A stretch of DNA of 64,000 bases from Vibrio sp. D404a (lineage in GTDB: Bacteria; Pseudomonadota; Gammaproteobacteria; Enterobacterales; Vibrionaceae). A model generated the notes under the pieces. It was not told where the DNA came from. It did not search any database and saw only the letters and a program-made list of their open reading frames with translations. Below, one piece after another: positions 17,438 to 26,488 of the stretch; position 1 is the stretch's first letter; each line of letters opens with the position of its first letter. The translations under genes and the position numbers were made by a program. Location of the stretch: NCBI RefSeq assembly GCF_030248535.1, contig NZ_JAHGAJ010000008.1, forward strand, positions 1-64,000, read 5' to 3'.

Positions 17438-18352
17438 CTAATAAGAGTGTTGCTGAAGAATCTCGATAAAGGCCTCGATCTTTTTATCCTTCACGCCCTG
17501 CTTTGCGTAAAGCCCAACATTCCCCAAACGTTCACTGTTCACCAAAAGTGTCTCAACACCCTGCTCTCCCATCCACTGGCACATGGTGTGACTATATGGC
17601 ATAACCGCATCGGTCATTTTCAACAGATCGATGCTGGCAGATAGAGAGTCCACATCGTAGATATCTCGGCCCAGGTGTTCGCTCTCTTTGGTCATGATTT
17701 GAGAGTTTACATGATCACTCAATACCGAGTTGTGACGCGAGTGATCTGGCGTAACCCGCAAGATCGGATAAGCCTCGGCCTCAGTCATCAACACCTCAGT
17801 CGATAACTTTTTCCGTGTCAATAAAGGGTGTTCAGCCCTCACAAACATCGCTTCTTTATCTCTAAACAGCGGATAAAAGGTCACTTTACATCGCTCATGC
17901 AAACCGTAGATTTCGTGGCCAACAAACAGATCGATATCGCCTTGTACCAAGTGATGCATCAAAGAGAGATTGTTACCGAACTCCAGATGAAGTGATCCCG
18001 AAGGCTCTCGCTCTTTGTAGGTTGCTACCGCATCACGAACAAACTGTTCCCACCAAGCTTCACCCGTACCCAACTTCAACTTACCCAGTTGACGCTGCTG
18101 CATATCGGTAAAACGATGCATTAAAGAGAGATGCTTCTCTTGTTGCTCTTGAGCATGTTCACGAAAGAGTAAGCCATACTCAGTGAGCTCGACACCTTTC
18201 GACTTACGAACAAAAATCGGCACGCCAATATCGTTCTCAAGTTTCTTAATCGCAGCGGTCAATGATGGCTGACTGATATTGAGCTTTTCAGCAGCACCTT
18301 TAATACTGCCTGTATGCGCAACCATCAAAAAGTATCGGTAGAGCTTATTCAT
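17438..18352 (-). CDS. LysR family regulator of the alpha-glucosidase/malE region (inferred)
   Basis: A 304-residue LysR regulator: HTH at residues 1-60 (GSIKGAAEKLNISQPSLTAA) and a type 2 periplasmic-binding effector domain. It is divergent from the alpha-glucosidase at 18548, with 195 bases between. CTATAG elements in that gap recur upstream of malE at 20547, which suggests that this protein regulates both. The inducer is unknown; a maltodextrin or isomalto-oligosaccharide is plausible from context only. Confidence 0.85.
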   Translation of the reverse strand: MNKLYRYFLMVAHTGSIKGAAEKLNISQPSLTAAIKKLENDIGVPIFVRKSKGVELTEYGLLFREHAQEQQEKHLSLMHRFTDMQQRQLGKLKLGTGEAWWEQFVRDAVATYKEREPSGSLHLEFGNNLSLMHHLVQGDIDLFVGHEIYGLHERCKVTFYPLFRDKEAMFVRAEHPLLTRKKLSTEVLMTEAEAYPILRVTPDHSRHNSVLSDHVNSQIMTKESEHLGRDIYDVDSLSASIDLLKMTDAVMPYSHTMCQWMGEQGVETLLVNSERLGNVGLYAKQGVKDKKIEAFIEILQQHSY

Positions 18353-18460
18353 CGTATTCTCTTAGTTTGCATCGGATCACAAAATGTAAGGTTAGAATTT
18401 CAACAGTTTTAGACAGCTAAGACTGGATCCCGCCTCAAACCACAATGATATAGGATTTTT

Positions 18461-18513
18461 CTATAGAGAGCACCATTCTCGCTATTTCCCAGAGAGAGAC
18501 GAAATCTCTATAG
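18461..18513. promoter_or_regulatory. Inverted CTATAGAGA/TCTCTATAG pair, likely LysR operator
   Basis: CTATAGAGA at 18461-18469 is the exact reverse complement of TCTCTATAG at 18505-18513, with 35 bases between, in the gap between the LysR gene and the alpha-glucosidase. CTATAG also occurs in the malE promoter region. Confidence 0.5.
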
Positions 18514-18547
18514 TGGCGAAAGTGAAATGAATAAGTGAGATCGTACA

Positions 18548-20179
18548 ATGGAACAAAAATGGTGGCATGACGCGGTAGTCTACCAAATCTACCCTCGCAG
18601 CTTTCTAGACTCTAACAATGACGGTATCGGTGACCTAAACGGCATCATTAGCAAACTCGACTATCTAAAACTACTGGGCATCAATGTCATCTGGTTGTCG
18701 CCAGTTTATCAATCTCCAATGGATGATAACGGCTATGACATTTCAGACTACCAAGCGATAGCCGAAGAGTTCGGTAGCATGGAAGACATGAAACGTTTGA
18801 TGGATGAAGCCAAAAAGCGCGATATCAAGATCGTGATGGATCTTGTGGTCAACCACACATCAGATGAACATCGTTGGTTCGAACAGGCACGCTCTTCAAA
18901 AGATAATCCATACCGCGATTACTACATCTGGCGTGACGCAAAACCAGATGGCAGCGCACCGGATGATCAGCAATCTATTTTTGGTGGCAGCGCATGGCAA
19001 TGGGACGAGCAAACGGAACAGTACTACTTCCACTTATTCTCAAAACGTCAGCCTGACCTAAACTGGGAAAACCCGAAAGTACAAGAAGAAGTCCACCAGA
19101 TGATGAACTGGTGGATTGATTTAGGTATTGGTGGTTTCCGTCTTGATGTGATTGACCTTATCGGCAAAGAGATCGATAAAGGCATTACAGGTAATGGCCC
19201 ACGTTTGCACTCATTACTAAAACAGATGAACCAAGCGACCTTTGGTAATAAAGATCTGCTAACGGTTGGTGAAACTTGGGGCGCAACGCCTGAAATCGCT
19301 AAGCTATACAGCGCCCAAGATCGTGATGAGCTTTCGATGGTATTCCAATTCGAGCACATTACCCTGACCTGGGAAAATGGCGATAAGTGGAATCCAATCC
19401 CGCTAGATCTGCGTGAATTCAAGAACGTACTCACCAAGTGGCAGGTAGAACTGGCTGACGATGGCTGGAACTCGCTATTTTGGAACAACCACGACTTGCC
19501 GCGCTTAGTCTCTAAGTATGGTGACGACAAAAAGTATCGCGTTGAATCAGCGAAAATGCTCGCGACGTGTCTGCACTTCCTAAAAGGGACACCTTACATC
19601 TACCAAGGTGAAGAGATCGGCATGACCAACGTTGCTTTCGATACGTTAGAACAATACAAAGACATCGAGACTCACAACTTCTACAAAGTAAAAACAGAAG
19701 CGGGCGTAACCCATGAACACATGATGGGCGCGATTCACGAGAACAGCCGTGACAACGCTAGAACGCCTATGCATTGGGACAACAAACCTAATGGTGGATT
19801 TACAGAAGGTACGCCTTGGATCGAACTGAACCCGAATTTCCCAGAGATTAACGTAGAGAGTGCACTGAGCGATCCAAACTCAATATTCTTCCACTATCAA
19901 AAACTGATTGAGCTGCGCAAAGCACACCCTGCAATCGTTTATGGTTCATTCACTCCGGTCTTTGAAGAGCATGACCAAGTGTTTGCGTACGTGAGAGAAC
20001 TGGATGGCGAAAAACTGTTTGTGGTTTGTAACTTCTCAAACGACAACCTGACACTGGATATGCCTGAACAATACCAAACTCAGACGCTTGATTGTCTCAT
20101 CAATAACTATCAAACGATCACTGAACTGTCAGCTAAGCTTGAACTGGCACCGTATGAATCATTTGCTGTAAAACTGTAA
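18548..20179 (+). CDS. GH13 alpha-glucosidase, oligo-1,6-glucosidase type
   Basis: A 543-residue cytoplasmic enzyme of the GH13 oligo-1,6-glucosidase group. It opens with WWHDAVVYQIYPRSF and has DLVVNH, GFRLDV with nucleophile D200, GETW with acid/base E242, and NNHD with D316. The residue after the nucleophile is Val (V201). In this subfamily Val there goes with alpha-1,6 specificity, Ala or Thr with alpha-1,4. It would release glucose from isomalto- or panose-type oligosaccharides left by debranching. Trehalose-6-phosphate hydrolase (TreC) and dextran glucosidase are close relatives and cannot be fully excluded. A divergent LysR gene lies upstream, a terminator at 20203. Confidence 0.88.
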   Translation: MEQKWWHDAVVYQIYPRSFLDSNNDGIGDLNGIISKLDYLKLLGINVIWLSPVYQSPMDDNGYDISDYQAIAEEFGSMEDMKRLMDEAKKRDIKIVMDLVVNHTSDEHRWFEQARSSKDNPYRDYYIWRDAKPDGSAPDDQQSIFGGSAWQWDEQTEQYYFHLFSKRQPDLNWENPKVQEEVHQMMNWWIDLGIGGFRLDVIDLIGKEIDKGITGNGPRLHSLLKQMNQATFGNKDLLTVGETWGATPEIAKLYSAQDRDELSMVFQFEHITLTWENGDKWNPIPLDLREFKNVLTKWQVELADDGWNSLFWNNHDLPRLVSKYGDDKKYRVESAKMLATCLHFLKGTPYIYQGEEIGMTNVAFDTLEQYKDIETHNFYKVKTEAGVTHEHMMGAIHENSRDNARTPMHWDNKPNGGFTEGTPWIELNPNFPEINVESALSDPNSIFFHYQKLIELRKAHPAIVYGSFTPVFEEHDQVFAYVRELDGEKLFVVCNFSNDNLTLDMPEQYQTQTLDCLINNYQTITELSAKLELAPYESFAVKL

Positions 20180-20202
20180 TCATACGTTAAATTCAACACA
20201 CC

Positions 20203-20229
20203 AAAGGCAAGGTTCTCCTTGCCTTTTTT
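20203..20229 (+). terminator. Terminator after the alpha-glucosidase gene
   Basis: AAAGGCAAGG and CCTTGCCTTT arms around a TTCT loop, followed by a T-run. Confidence 0.88.
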
Positions 20230-20368
20230 ATTGCCCAAAGCCATCGATTCTATCCAACATTTCACATCTTAGCCTAAGCAACCTAGCGCTTAGTTTTGGA
20301 TGGTTTTCAACACCCCAAAATAGTTTGAGCCCGCCTTCACATTTCTCTATACGCGCCACTTCACAAAA

Positions 20369-20427
20369 CTATGGCGATAGCCTGTAAAACAGCACTATAT
20401 CGGCATTGCTATAGCTTTTTACTATAT
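20369..20427 (+). promoter_or_regulatory. CTATAG/CTATAT cluster upstream of malE
   Basis: The 317-base gap before malE contains CTATGGCGATAG at 20369-20380, CTATAT at 20395, GCTATAGC at 20408-20415 and CTATAT at 20422. The palindromic CTATAG core matches the elements in the LysR/alpha-glucosidase gap. No good MalT box was found here. Nothing else recognisable lies between 20230 and 20546. Confidence 0.45.
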
Positions 20428-20546
20428 CAAAGGTGCGTTTACCTATTTCTCAAAGGCTAAATTAGTCGATATTATTTTCAGCAGATAATAAGAACTGGTA
20501 GAAGCGTTTCCCGTTACGGATAACCTTCTTAATATGGAACAAGACT

Positions 20547-21725
20547 ATGAAACCTCTATTAAAAACACTTTCAATTTGTACCCTTGCTGCTCTATGCAAT
20601 GCTCCTGCTATTGCGATGGAAGAAGGCGAAATCACTATCTGGATTAATGGCGATAAGAGCTACGCTGGCCTTGCTGAAATCGGTAAGCAGTTTGAAGAAG
20701 ACACAGGCGTTGCAATCAAGGTTCAATACCCAGATTCTCTAGAAGCGAAATTCCAACAGCATGCTGCAACAGGCGGCGGCCCTGACATCATCTTCTGGGC
20801 ACACGACCGTTTTGGTGGTTACGCGGAAGCTGGCCTGCTTCATGAACTAAACCCAAGCAAAGAATTTAAAGAAAAACTTGTAGACTTCAGCTGGGATGCA
20901 GTAACAGTAAACGGCAAAGTTGTTGGTTACCCACTGGCAATCGAAGCACCTTCTCTTATCTACAACAAAGACTTACTGCCTACGCCACCAAAAACTTGGG
21001 AAGAGCTAGCTGACATTCAAAAAGAGATGGCGAAGCAGAACAAGAAAGCGATCATGTGGGACGTGAAAAACGCTTACTTCACATGGCCGATGATCTCAGC
21101 GGGTGGTGCATTCGCATTTGAGAAAACAGCGACAGGTTACAACGCAAAAAGCACAGGTGTGAACAACGCAGCTGGCGTTCGCGGCCTACAGTTCCTAGTC
21201 GACATGGTTGACCAAGGTGTTGTTGATCCAAACATGGATTACTCTGTATCTGAAGCGGAATTCACTAAAGGTGAAGTAGCAATGACCATCAATGGTCCTT
21301 GGTCTTGGGGTAACCTAGATAAGCTAGGCGTAAACTACGGTGTTGCTGAACTGCCAACATTGAACGGCGGTAAAGGTAACCCATTCGTAGGTATCCTAAG
21401 TGCGGGTATCAACGCTTCGAGCCCAAATACGGATCTAGCTGTTGAGTTCTTAGAAAACTACCTATTCCAAGACGACGCGCTAAAAATCATGAACGATGAC
21501 AAGCCTCTTGGTGCGGTAACACTGAAATCATTCCAGAAGATTCTTGAGAGTGATGAGCGCATCAAGTCAACAATGACTAACGCAGAAAACGGCGAAATCA
21601 TGCCAAACATCCCACAAATGACCGCTTACTGGTTCGCTGAGGGTGCTGCAATTGATAACGCAATGCAAGGCAAGCAAACCGTGCGCGAAGCGCTAGACAC
21701 TGCCGCAAAACAAATTACTAAGTAA
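20547..21725 (+). CDS. malE: Periplasmic maltose/maltodextrin-binding protein MalE
   Basis: A 392-residue ABC-transporter substrate-binding protein with a signal peptide cleaved near AIA|MEEG (residue 23). MalE hallmarks are present: [40 protein letters not shown] and the aromatic ligand-binding residues in NGPWSWGNL and MTAYW. It captures maltodextrins entering through LamB and passes them to MalFGK. No malF, malG or malK gene is next to it, so it must work with a permease encoded elsewhere or be a second copy. A strong terminator follows at 21757. Confidence 0.93.
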   Translation: MKPLLKTLSICTLAALCNAPAIAMEEGEITIWINGDKSYAGLAEIGKQFEEDTGVAIKVQYPDSLEAKFQQHAATGGGPDIIFWAHDRFGGYAEAGLLHELNPSKEFKEKLVDFSWDAVTVNGKVVGYPLAIEAPSLIYNKDLLPTPPKTWEELADIQKEMAKQNKKAIMWDVKNAYFTWPMISAGGAFAFEKTATGYNAKSTGVNNAAGVRGLQFLVDMVDQGVVDPNMDYSVSEAEFTKGEVAMTINGPWSWGNLDKLGVNYGVAELPTLNGGKGNPFVGILSAGINASSPNTDLAVEFLENYLFQDDALKIMNDDKPLGAVTLKSFQKILESDERIKSTMTNAENGEIMPNIPQMTAYWFAEGAAIDNAMQGKQTVREALDTAAKQITK

Positions 21726-21756
21726 ACCATTCCATAATTAATATCCTATGTCCTTT

Positions 21757-21785
21757 GGCACAGCAGTTTGCTGTGCCTTTTTTTG
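21757..21785 (+). terminator. Terminator/attenuator between malE and the GH133 gene
   Basis: GGCACAGCA and TGCTGTGCC arms with a TTTTTTTT tail. The downstream gene starts only 18 bases after it in the same direction, so read-through probably sets a lower level of that enzyme compared with MalE. Confidence 0.85.
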
Positions 21786-21803
21786 TTTTGGAACCTTCAT
21801 CCT

Positions 21804-24581
21804 ATGCAAATCCCAACACTCTACCTCAAAGGTACGTTTAATGGCTGGGGACTCGATACCCCACTTACAGCAATCAACAGTCATACACTGCAAGCCACCT
21901 TATGCCTTTCAACCGACCAATACCGCTTTAAGATCTCCGATCTCGATGGCACCAAGCAATGGACGTTATCAGGCCACCCAACCAAAGCCGTAGAATGTGC
22001 TCTAGAAAACGTGTTACCACTGGTTAACACTCAAGGCATTGGTAACGACCTACTCTTCACACCTCAAGCCGCAGGCCACTACACAGTGACCATTGACCTT
22101 GCATCTGACACACCAGCCATGGCTATAGAGCAAGGTGAACAGCAATCAAAAGCTGTGACACAGAGGCCACCTGTCGATATTGCATTAGAGGCAATCGAGG
22201 CCGAGCAACCAGAGTGGAGAAAGCCTAGCTTCGCTTTAGAGGCGAACGATCTTTTTGCCCAGCTTGCGATCACCGAAACAACGCCGTTTACTTTCGTGTT
22301 CGGCGACAACGTTGATGGCTACTACCACGGTACCACGCACACCTTCATCAACAGCGGCAAATATCGCCATCATCAAGGTTGGTTGTTTGGTGGGTTTGCA
22401 AGCTTCATCAATCGCGTTATCAATGACAAAACCCAAGCAAAACAAGCGTGTTTGATGCCTTATGGGCTTGAGCATCACTATCCATCGAGCCAAGACTGCT
22501 TGAGCTTGATGCAAGAGAAAAGACAGGTCGCAATTTCCGTTAAGAGCGATACTGAGCAGACATTAAACCTACTGCCTGAACTCAATATTCCAAGCCATTA
22601 CGTGCAGGTTCACCAGTCTTCTAACCACATCATCCTAGAGCTCGATGACCAGGTTTGTCCTGAAGGGTGCCCTAAGTTTGTTTCACTCATAGCCAATCAC
22701 GCCGTACAAGTTGAAGAGCTTTCTTCAGAGCAAGTCCATTCTATCGCTGAGCCTATGCAGCTCTCTTCAAACAACATCAACCTGCTGTTCTCAACCAAAG
22801 AAGAGCAGACAGAACTGGCGCTGTACATAAGCTTTGCACATCAGCGACAAGAAGCTGAATCCATGGCAGATTACGCTGCAGAGAAAGGTGCATTAGTTGG
22901 CCACCAGCAAGCGATTTACCAGTTCCTATGTAACAACTACTTGTGGACCAACGACGTTGAGTACAACAAAGCGGTAATGTGGGCGCGTTTAGCTAGCCGC
23001 ACCTTTGTGAGCCATGAGTTCGGTACTGGCATATGGGCCGGCTTACCTTGGTTTAAAGACTGCTGGGGACGAGATACCTTTATCGCGCTATCTGGAACCA
23101 GCCTGGTTAATGGATTCTTTGAAGAAGCGAAGGCCATTATTGAGAACTTCGCAGCAATGCAAATGACCGACGAATCTTCGGTTAACTTTGGCCGCATTCC
23201 AAACCGAGTCACCAGTAAAACCAACATCATCTATAACACCACAGACGGCACACCATGGATGATTCGCGAAGCGCTGGAATACATCAACTACTCGGGAGAT
23301 GAGGCCTTTGCTAAAGCCATCTACCCAGCTTTAAAACGCTTTATATCAGGCGTAGAAAAGCACTACCTTGCGCAAGATGGGCTAATGAGCCACCGACACC
23401 CTGATACTTGGATGGATGCCAAAATCGACGGTGCGATTCCGTGGTCACCAAGAGGGCCAAAAGCCAATGATATTCAAGCACTCTGGTTCGAAAGCCTTCA
23501 TTGTGCGATGGCTTTAGCTGATCTTGTTGGTGATGATGAAAGCAAACAGCAGTGGCAAACGCGAGCAGCGCAAGTAAAAGAAAGCTTCATTAGTCAGTTT
23601 TGGAATCCAGAGAAGCAATGCTTAGCGGATCACTTAGCAGAAGGCGATAAACCAGACTACAGTGTCAGACCTAATCAATTGATGACAATATCGATTCCGC
23701 AACAAGAGTCTCTGACAACACCCGACATTGAGCAATATATCGTCAAAAATTCAGTCGATAAATTACTGTTCCCTTGGGGCATTTGTTCTCTGCAACAAGA
23801 GCATATCGACTTCCACCCATATCACGACAATCAAAGCCAATATCATAAAGATGCGGCCTACCATAATGGAACGATCTGGGGTTGGAATGCGGGCTTTACG
23901 GTTACGGCTTTAACTCGATACAAGCAGCAAGACTTCAGTTATCAACTGTCTAAGAACCTTGCCAAGCAGATCCTTAATCAAGGATGTCGTGGCACCATGA
24001 GCGAAAACTTAGATGCCTACCAACACGACAATAACAAATTGGTTGAGTCTGGCACCTTCGCACAGGCTTGGTCAGTATCGGAATACGCGAGAAACGCTCA
24101 GCAAGACTACTTAGGTTACCGCCCTCAACTGCTCGAAAACCGCATTAATATTGCGCCGAAGCTACCTCAGCTGTGGACGCAATTTAACGCATCCCTACCG
24201 TATGGAGACAACAAGCAAATAGTATTACGTTATTCATCGGATAATGAAATCGCTCGTTATACCCTTACATCGAGTGAAGAGTCTGAAGCGATGTCTGATA
24301 TCGAGCTGGTTTTAGCCTTAGATGTTAGTAACAGCCAATACGTAGAAGTTCGTGCGCCCCTTGCGATTGATTTAGAGATAATAGTCAATCAAGAGAGCGG
24401 AGAAGTGACAACAAACACTTCCAAGGCCGTAGTAACTAGCCATAATCATCCAAATTATACACTGTTAGAAGGACTTGAGTTTGCGCAGCCTGATATTGCA
24501 ATTGCCCACAATAGTATTCTGAATCAGGATTACTTGCGTAATAAAAGGGAAAAGCAGGAATTCGCAGTAGCGAAAGACTAA
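21804..24581 (+). CDS. Amylo-alpha-1,6-glucosidase (GDE_C/GH133-type) with N-terminal starch-binding-like domain
   Basis: A 925-residue protein without signal peptide. The C-terminal half is the amylo-alpha-1,6-glucosidase domain of glycogen debranching enzymes: LPWFKDCWGRDTFIALSGTS near residue 413, then FGRIPNRV, YNTTDGTPWMIREALEYI and HPDTWMDAKIDG. It would remove alpha-1,6 side branches from imported limit dextrins. Residues 1-110 form a separate beta-rich module (IPTLYLKGTFNGWGL at the start, LLFTPQAAGHYTVTIDL near the end). It resembles the last module of the pullulanase upstream. The ATG at 21804 was chosen because the frame opening at 21768 falls inside the malE terminator. It is convergent with the esterase gene. 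Confidence 0.85.
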   Translation: MQIPTLYLKGTFNGWGLDTPLTAINSHTLQATLCLSTDQYRFKISDLDGTKQWTLSGHPTKAVECALENVLPLVNTQGIGNDLLFTPQAAGHYTVTIDLASDTPAMAIEQGEQQSKAVTQRPPVDIALEAIEAEQPEWRKPSFALEANDLFAQLAITETTPFTFVFGDNVDGYYHGTTHTFINSGKYRHHQGWLFGGFASFINRVINDKTQAKQACLMPYGLEHHYPSSQDCLSLMQEKRQVAISVKSDTEQTLNLLPELNIPSHYVQVHQSSNHIILELDDQVCPEGCPKFVSLIANHAVQVEELSSEQVHSIAEPMQLSSNNINLLFSTKEEQTELALYISFAHQRQEAESMADYAAEKGALVGHQQAIYQFLCNNYLWTNDVEYNKAVMWARLASRTFVSHEFGTGIWAGLPWFKDCWGRDTFIALSGTSLVNGFFEEAKAIIENFAAMQMTDESSVNFGRIPNRVTSKTNIIYNTTDGTPWMIREALEYINYSGDEAFAKAIYPALKRFISGVEKHYLAQDGLMSHRHPDTWMDAKIDGAIPWSPRGPKANDIQALWFESLHCAMALADLVGDDESKQQWQTRAAQVKESFISQFWNPEKQCLADHLAEGDKPDYSVRPNQLMTISIPQQESLTTPDIEQYIVKNSVDKLLFPWGICSLQQEHIDFHPYHDNQSQYHKDAAYHNGTIWGWNAGFTVTALTRYKQQDFSYQLSKNLAKQILNQGCRGTMSENLDAYQHDNNKLVESGTFAQAWSVSEYARNAQQDYLGYRPQLLENRINIAPKLPQLWTQFNASLPYGDNKQIVLRYSSDNEIARYTLTSSEESEAMSDIELVLALDVSNSQYVEVRAPLAIDLEIIVNQESGEVTTNTSKAVVTSHNHPNYTLLEGLEFAQPDIAIAHNSILNQDYLRNKREKQEFAVAKD

Positions 24582-24589
24582 TAGAAAAT

Positions 24590-24639
24590 AAAAAAGCCTG
24601 AACAAAAAATCTATCAGAATATATTGTTCAGGCTTTTTT
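24590..24639. terminator. Bidirectional terminator
   Basis: AAAAAAGCCTGAACAA pairs with TTGTTCAGGCTTTTTT across a short loop between convergent genes. Confidence 0.88.
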
Positions 24640-25479
24640 CTAATGATTCATAATAAATCGAATAAAATCGGGGAAGCGTTTCGCCCAAGCGATTTCATTA
24701 TGTTCATGCCCCTCACCCTCGATATAAACAAGAGAGACATTGTCTTTACTTAATAAAAGATCGTTCATAGAGCGAGAACCATCTAAATATACCTGAGCAA
24801 AATCTACGCTGGTATCTTCTCGTTTTTCATTAGTTCCCATATCCATATAGATCTTAACAGGAAGCTCAAACTCCAAACCAGAGGCATAATTGAAATATTC
24901 ACTGTGATTAAACCAAAACGCAGGTGAAAACACCCCAAGCGCACCGAATGCATGCTGGTGCTTGCCACCGCCATACAAACTGATCAATCCACCCATTGAA
25001 CTGCCCGCTAAATAAGTGGAATTGCGTTGCGGCAGGGTTCGGTAATTACGATCAATATATGGCTTTAACGTATCAACGATAAAGTCGACGTAATCATCCC
25101 CTTCACCACCAAAATCGCAAAGCGCGTCTGGAATACCAAACTCACTGATCTGACTCGTCGCTTTCCAAGGCGAATACTCATTGTATCGTCCCATTTTATC
25201 GAGCTCATCACTGCTGTCGATCGCGACTAAGATGATGCCATCTGTTTCGCCTTGCTTCTGCATCTCATCCAAGGTGGTCTTTGCTTGCCAACACATACCG
25301 TAAGTTGCAGTAAGCTCATCAAACACATTTTGGCCATCGTGCATGTAGAGCACGGGGTAGTGCTTGTTGGATGTAGCGTAATCGTAAGGGAGGTAAATTC
25401 GTAGGGTACGAGTGCGCTTTAATTGAGGCATCGGAAACGCCTCAATCAGCAGCAGGTCATCTTGTTCTGTTTGTGTCAT
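24640..25479 (-). CDS. Alpha/beta-hydrolase, esterase D (PF00756-type) family
   Basis: A 279-residue protein of the putative esterase family (Fes/esterase D-like). RIYLPYDY, YPVLYMHDGQNVFDE, the nucleophile elbow GSSMGG and a late GHEHNE (His of the triad) are all present. There is no signal peptide. It lies in the maltodextrin block downstream of malM, which suggests deacylation of modified sugars or an unrelated house-cleaning function; the substrate is not readable. It is separated from malM by a terminator. Confidence 0.82.
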   Translation of the reverse strand: MTQTEQDDLLLIEAFPMPQLKRTRTLRIYLPYDYATSNKHYPVLYMHDGQNVFDELTATYGMCWQAKTTLDEMQKQGETDGIILVAIDSSDELDKMGRYNEYSPWKATSQISEFGIPDALCDFGGEGDDYVDFIVDTLKPYIDRNYRTLPQRNSTYLAGSSMGGLISLYGGGKHQHAFGALGVFSPAFWFNHSEYFNYASGLEFELPVKIYMDMGTNEKREDTSVDFAQVYLDGSRSMNDLLLSKDNVSLVYIEGEGHEHNEIAWAKRFPDFIRFIMNH

Positions 25480-25503
25480 TGCAAAAACCGTTAACTCTAG
25501 ATA

Positions 25504-25531
25504 GAAAAATAGCGCCTATATTAGGCGCTAT
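25504..25531 (-). terminator. Terminator of the lamB-malM transcript
   Basis: ATAGCGCCTA and TAGGCGCTAT arms; on the minus strand the stem is followed by TTTTT. Confidence 0.82.
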
Positions 25532-25541
25532 CATTGTTCAA

Positions 25542-26408
25542 TTACTTAGCGTTGACTGCTCGTACAAAGGCCTCTTGAGCCCCTTCAACGTTCAGTGCTT
25601 TAGCTTCATCTAGTAGGCTGAGTGCTTTTGGCACGTCGCCAGATTTCACTGCGTTTTGAATGGCAGAGATGTAGAAATCTTGAGTCTCTTGTTGCACACG
25701 GATTTTCGTGGCCGGCTTCTTCGCTTCAGCAACAGCTGGTGCTGCGGCTACCGCTGCTGGTGCAACAACAGGTTGGGCACGGTAAGGGCGAAGTTTGAGC
25801 GTCTCAATTTCTAACTCCAAGCGACCACCAAGCTGGTTTGTATAAACAGGGTCAGTCACCATAGGCATCACTTCACCAAACTCTTTGGCGCGCACTTTCG
25901 CTGGGTGATCAACCTGAATAGCTTTACCTAATTGATCTGCTGGAGTGTAAATAACCATAAATGGGGTCTTGCTAGCATCAATGCGGAGGCGCTCTACGTA
26001 GCTCGTACGGGTAAAAGCATCTGATGCTTGGATTTTGAAATCTTCAAACTTCAGTGTTTTCACTGGCTGAAAGTTCTCATCCAGCAGAATCGCTTCTGGT
26101 GCAAACACCGAGTCATCAATCATCAGGCTAGAAAGCGTCACTAGCATCTCTGCAGAGCGATCGCTAAATTTAAAGGCCGCAAAGTGGCTGTTGCCTGTTG
26201 TAAAGGTACCGACAGGCGAGCCTAAGTCGATATCAAATTTTAAATCTTCATTGTCGTTAAGTTGGGCGTATGGAAATTGCGAAAAATCGCTACAGCATAC
26301 TTCTGCATTGGTTGGGGGCGTTAATTGTGTTTGTACTTGAGCATCTGAAGCACAACCGCTTAGTAAGGCACCTAGTAAAACGGCTAACATGGAGCTTTTA
26401 TTTGTCAT
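25542..26408 (-). CDS. malM: MalM family periplasmic lipoprotein
   Basis: A 288-residue protein with a lipoprotein signal (lipobox LLSGC at residue 19) and the MalM pattern of a beta-rich N-terminal domain followed by an Ala/Pro-rich linker (VVAPAAVAAAPAVAEA) and a C-terminal helical part. MalM is encoded after lamB in enterics and vibrios, has a periplasmic location and an unclear function. The ATG at 26408 was preferred over a start five codons upstream because it begins the signal peptide and has GAGAGA before it. It sits 81 bases after lamB. Confidence 0.85.
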   Translation of the reverse strand: MTNKSSMLAVLLGALLSGCASDAQVQTQLTPPTNAEVCCSDFSQFPYAQLNDNEDLKFDIDLGSPVGTFTTGNSHFAAFKFSDRSAEMLVTLSSLMIDDSVFAPEAILLDENFQPVKTLKFEDFKIQASDAFTRTSYVERLRIDASKTPFMVIYTPADQLGKAIQVDHPAKVRAKEFGEVMPMVTDPVYTNQLGGRLELEIETLKLRPYRAQPVVAPAAVAAAPAVAEAKKPATKIRVQQETQDFYISAIQNAVKSGDVPKALSLLDEAKALNVEGAQEAFVRAVNAK

Positions 26409-26445
26409 TGTAATCTCTCTCACTATTGGTTGTTAGTAGGGGGAA

Positions 26446-26473
26446 ACGGAAAAAGGCAGCCAACTGGCTGCCC
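26446..26473 (-). terminator. Terminator or attenuator between lamB and malM
   Basis: GGGCAGCCA and TGGCTGCC arms on the minus strand followed by TTTTTCC. It would reduce malM expression relative to lamB. Confidence 0.75.
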
Positions 26474-26488
26474 TTTACTATAAATGGT

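Noticed and set aside
19048-19530. 160-codon minus-strand frame inside the alpha-glucosidase gene
   Set aside because: It is antisense to conserved catalytic regions, so it is a codon-bias shadow.
21748-21993. Alternative frame overlapping the malE terminator and the GH133 start
   Set aside because: It overlaps a strong terminator and the real coding frame of the debranching enzyme.
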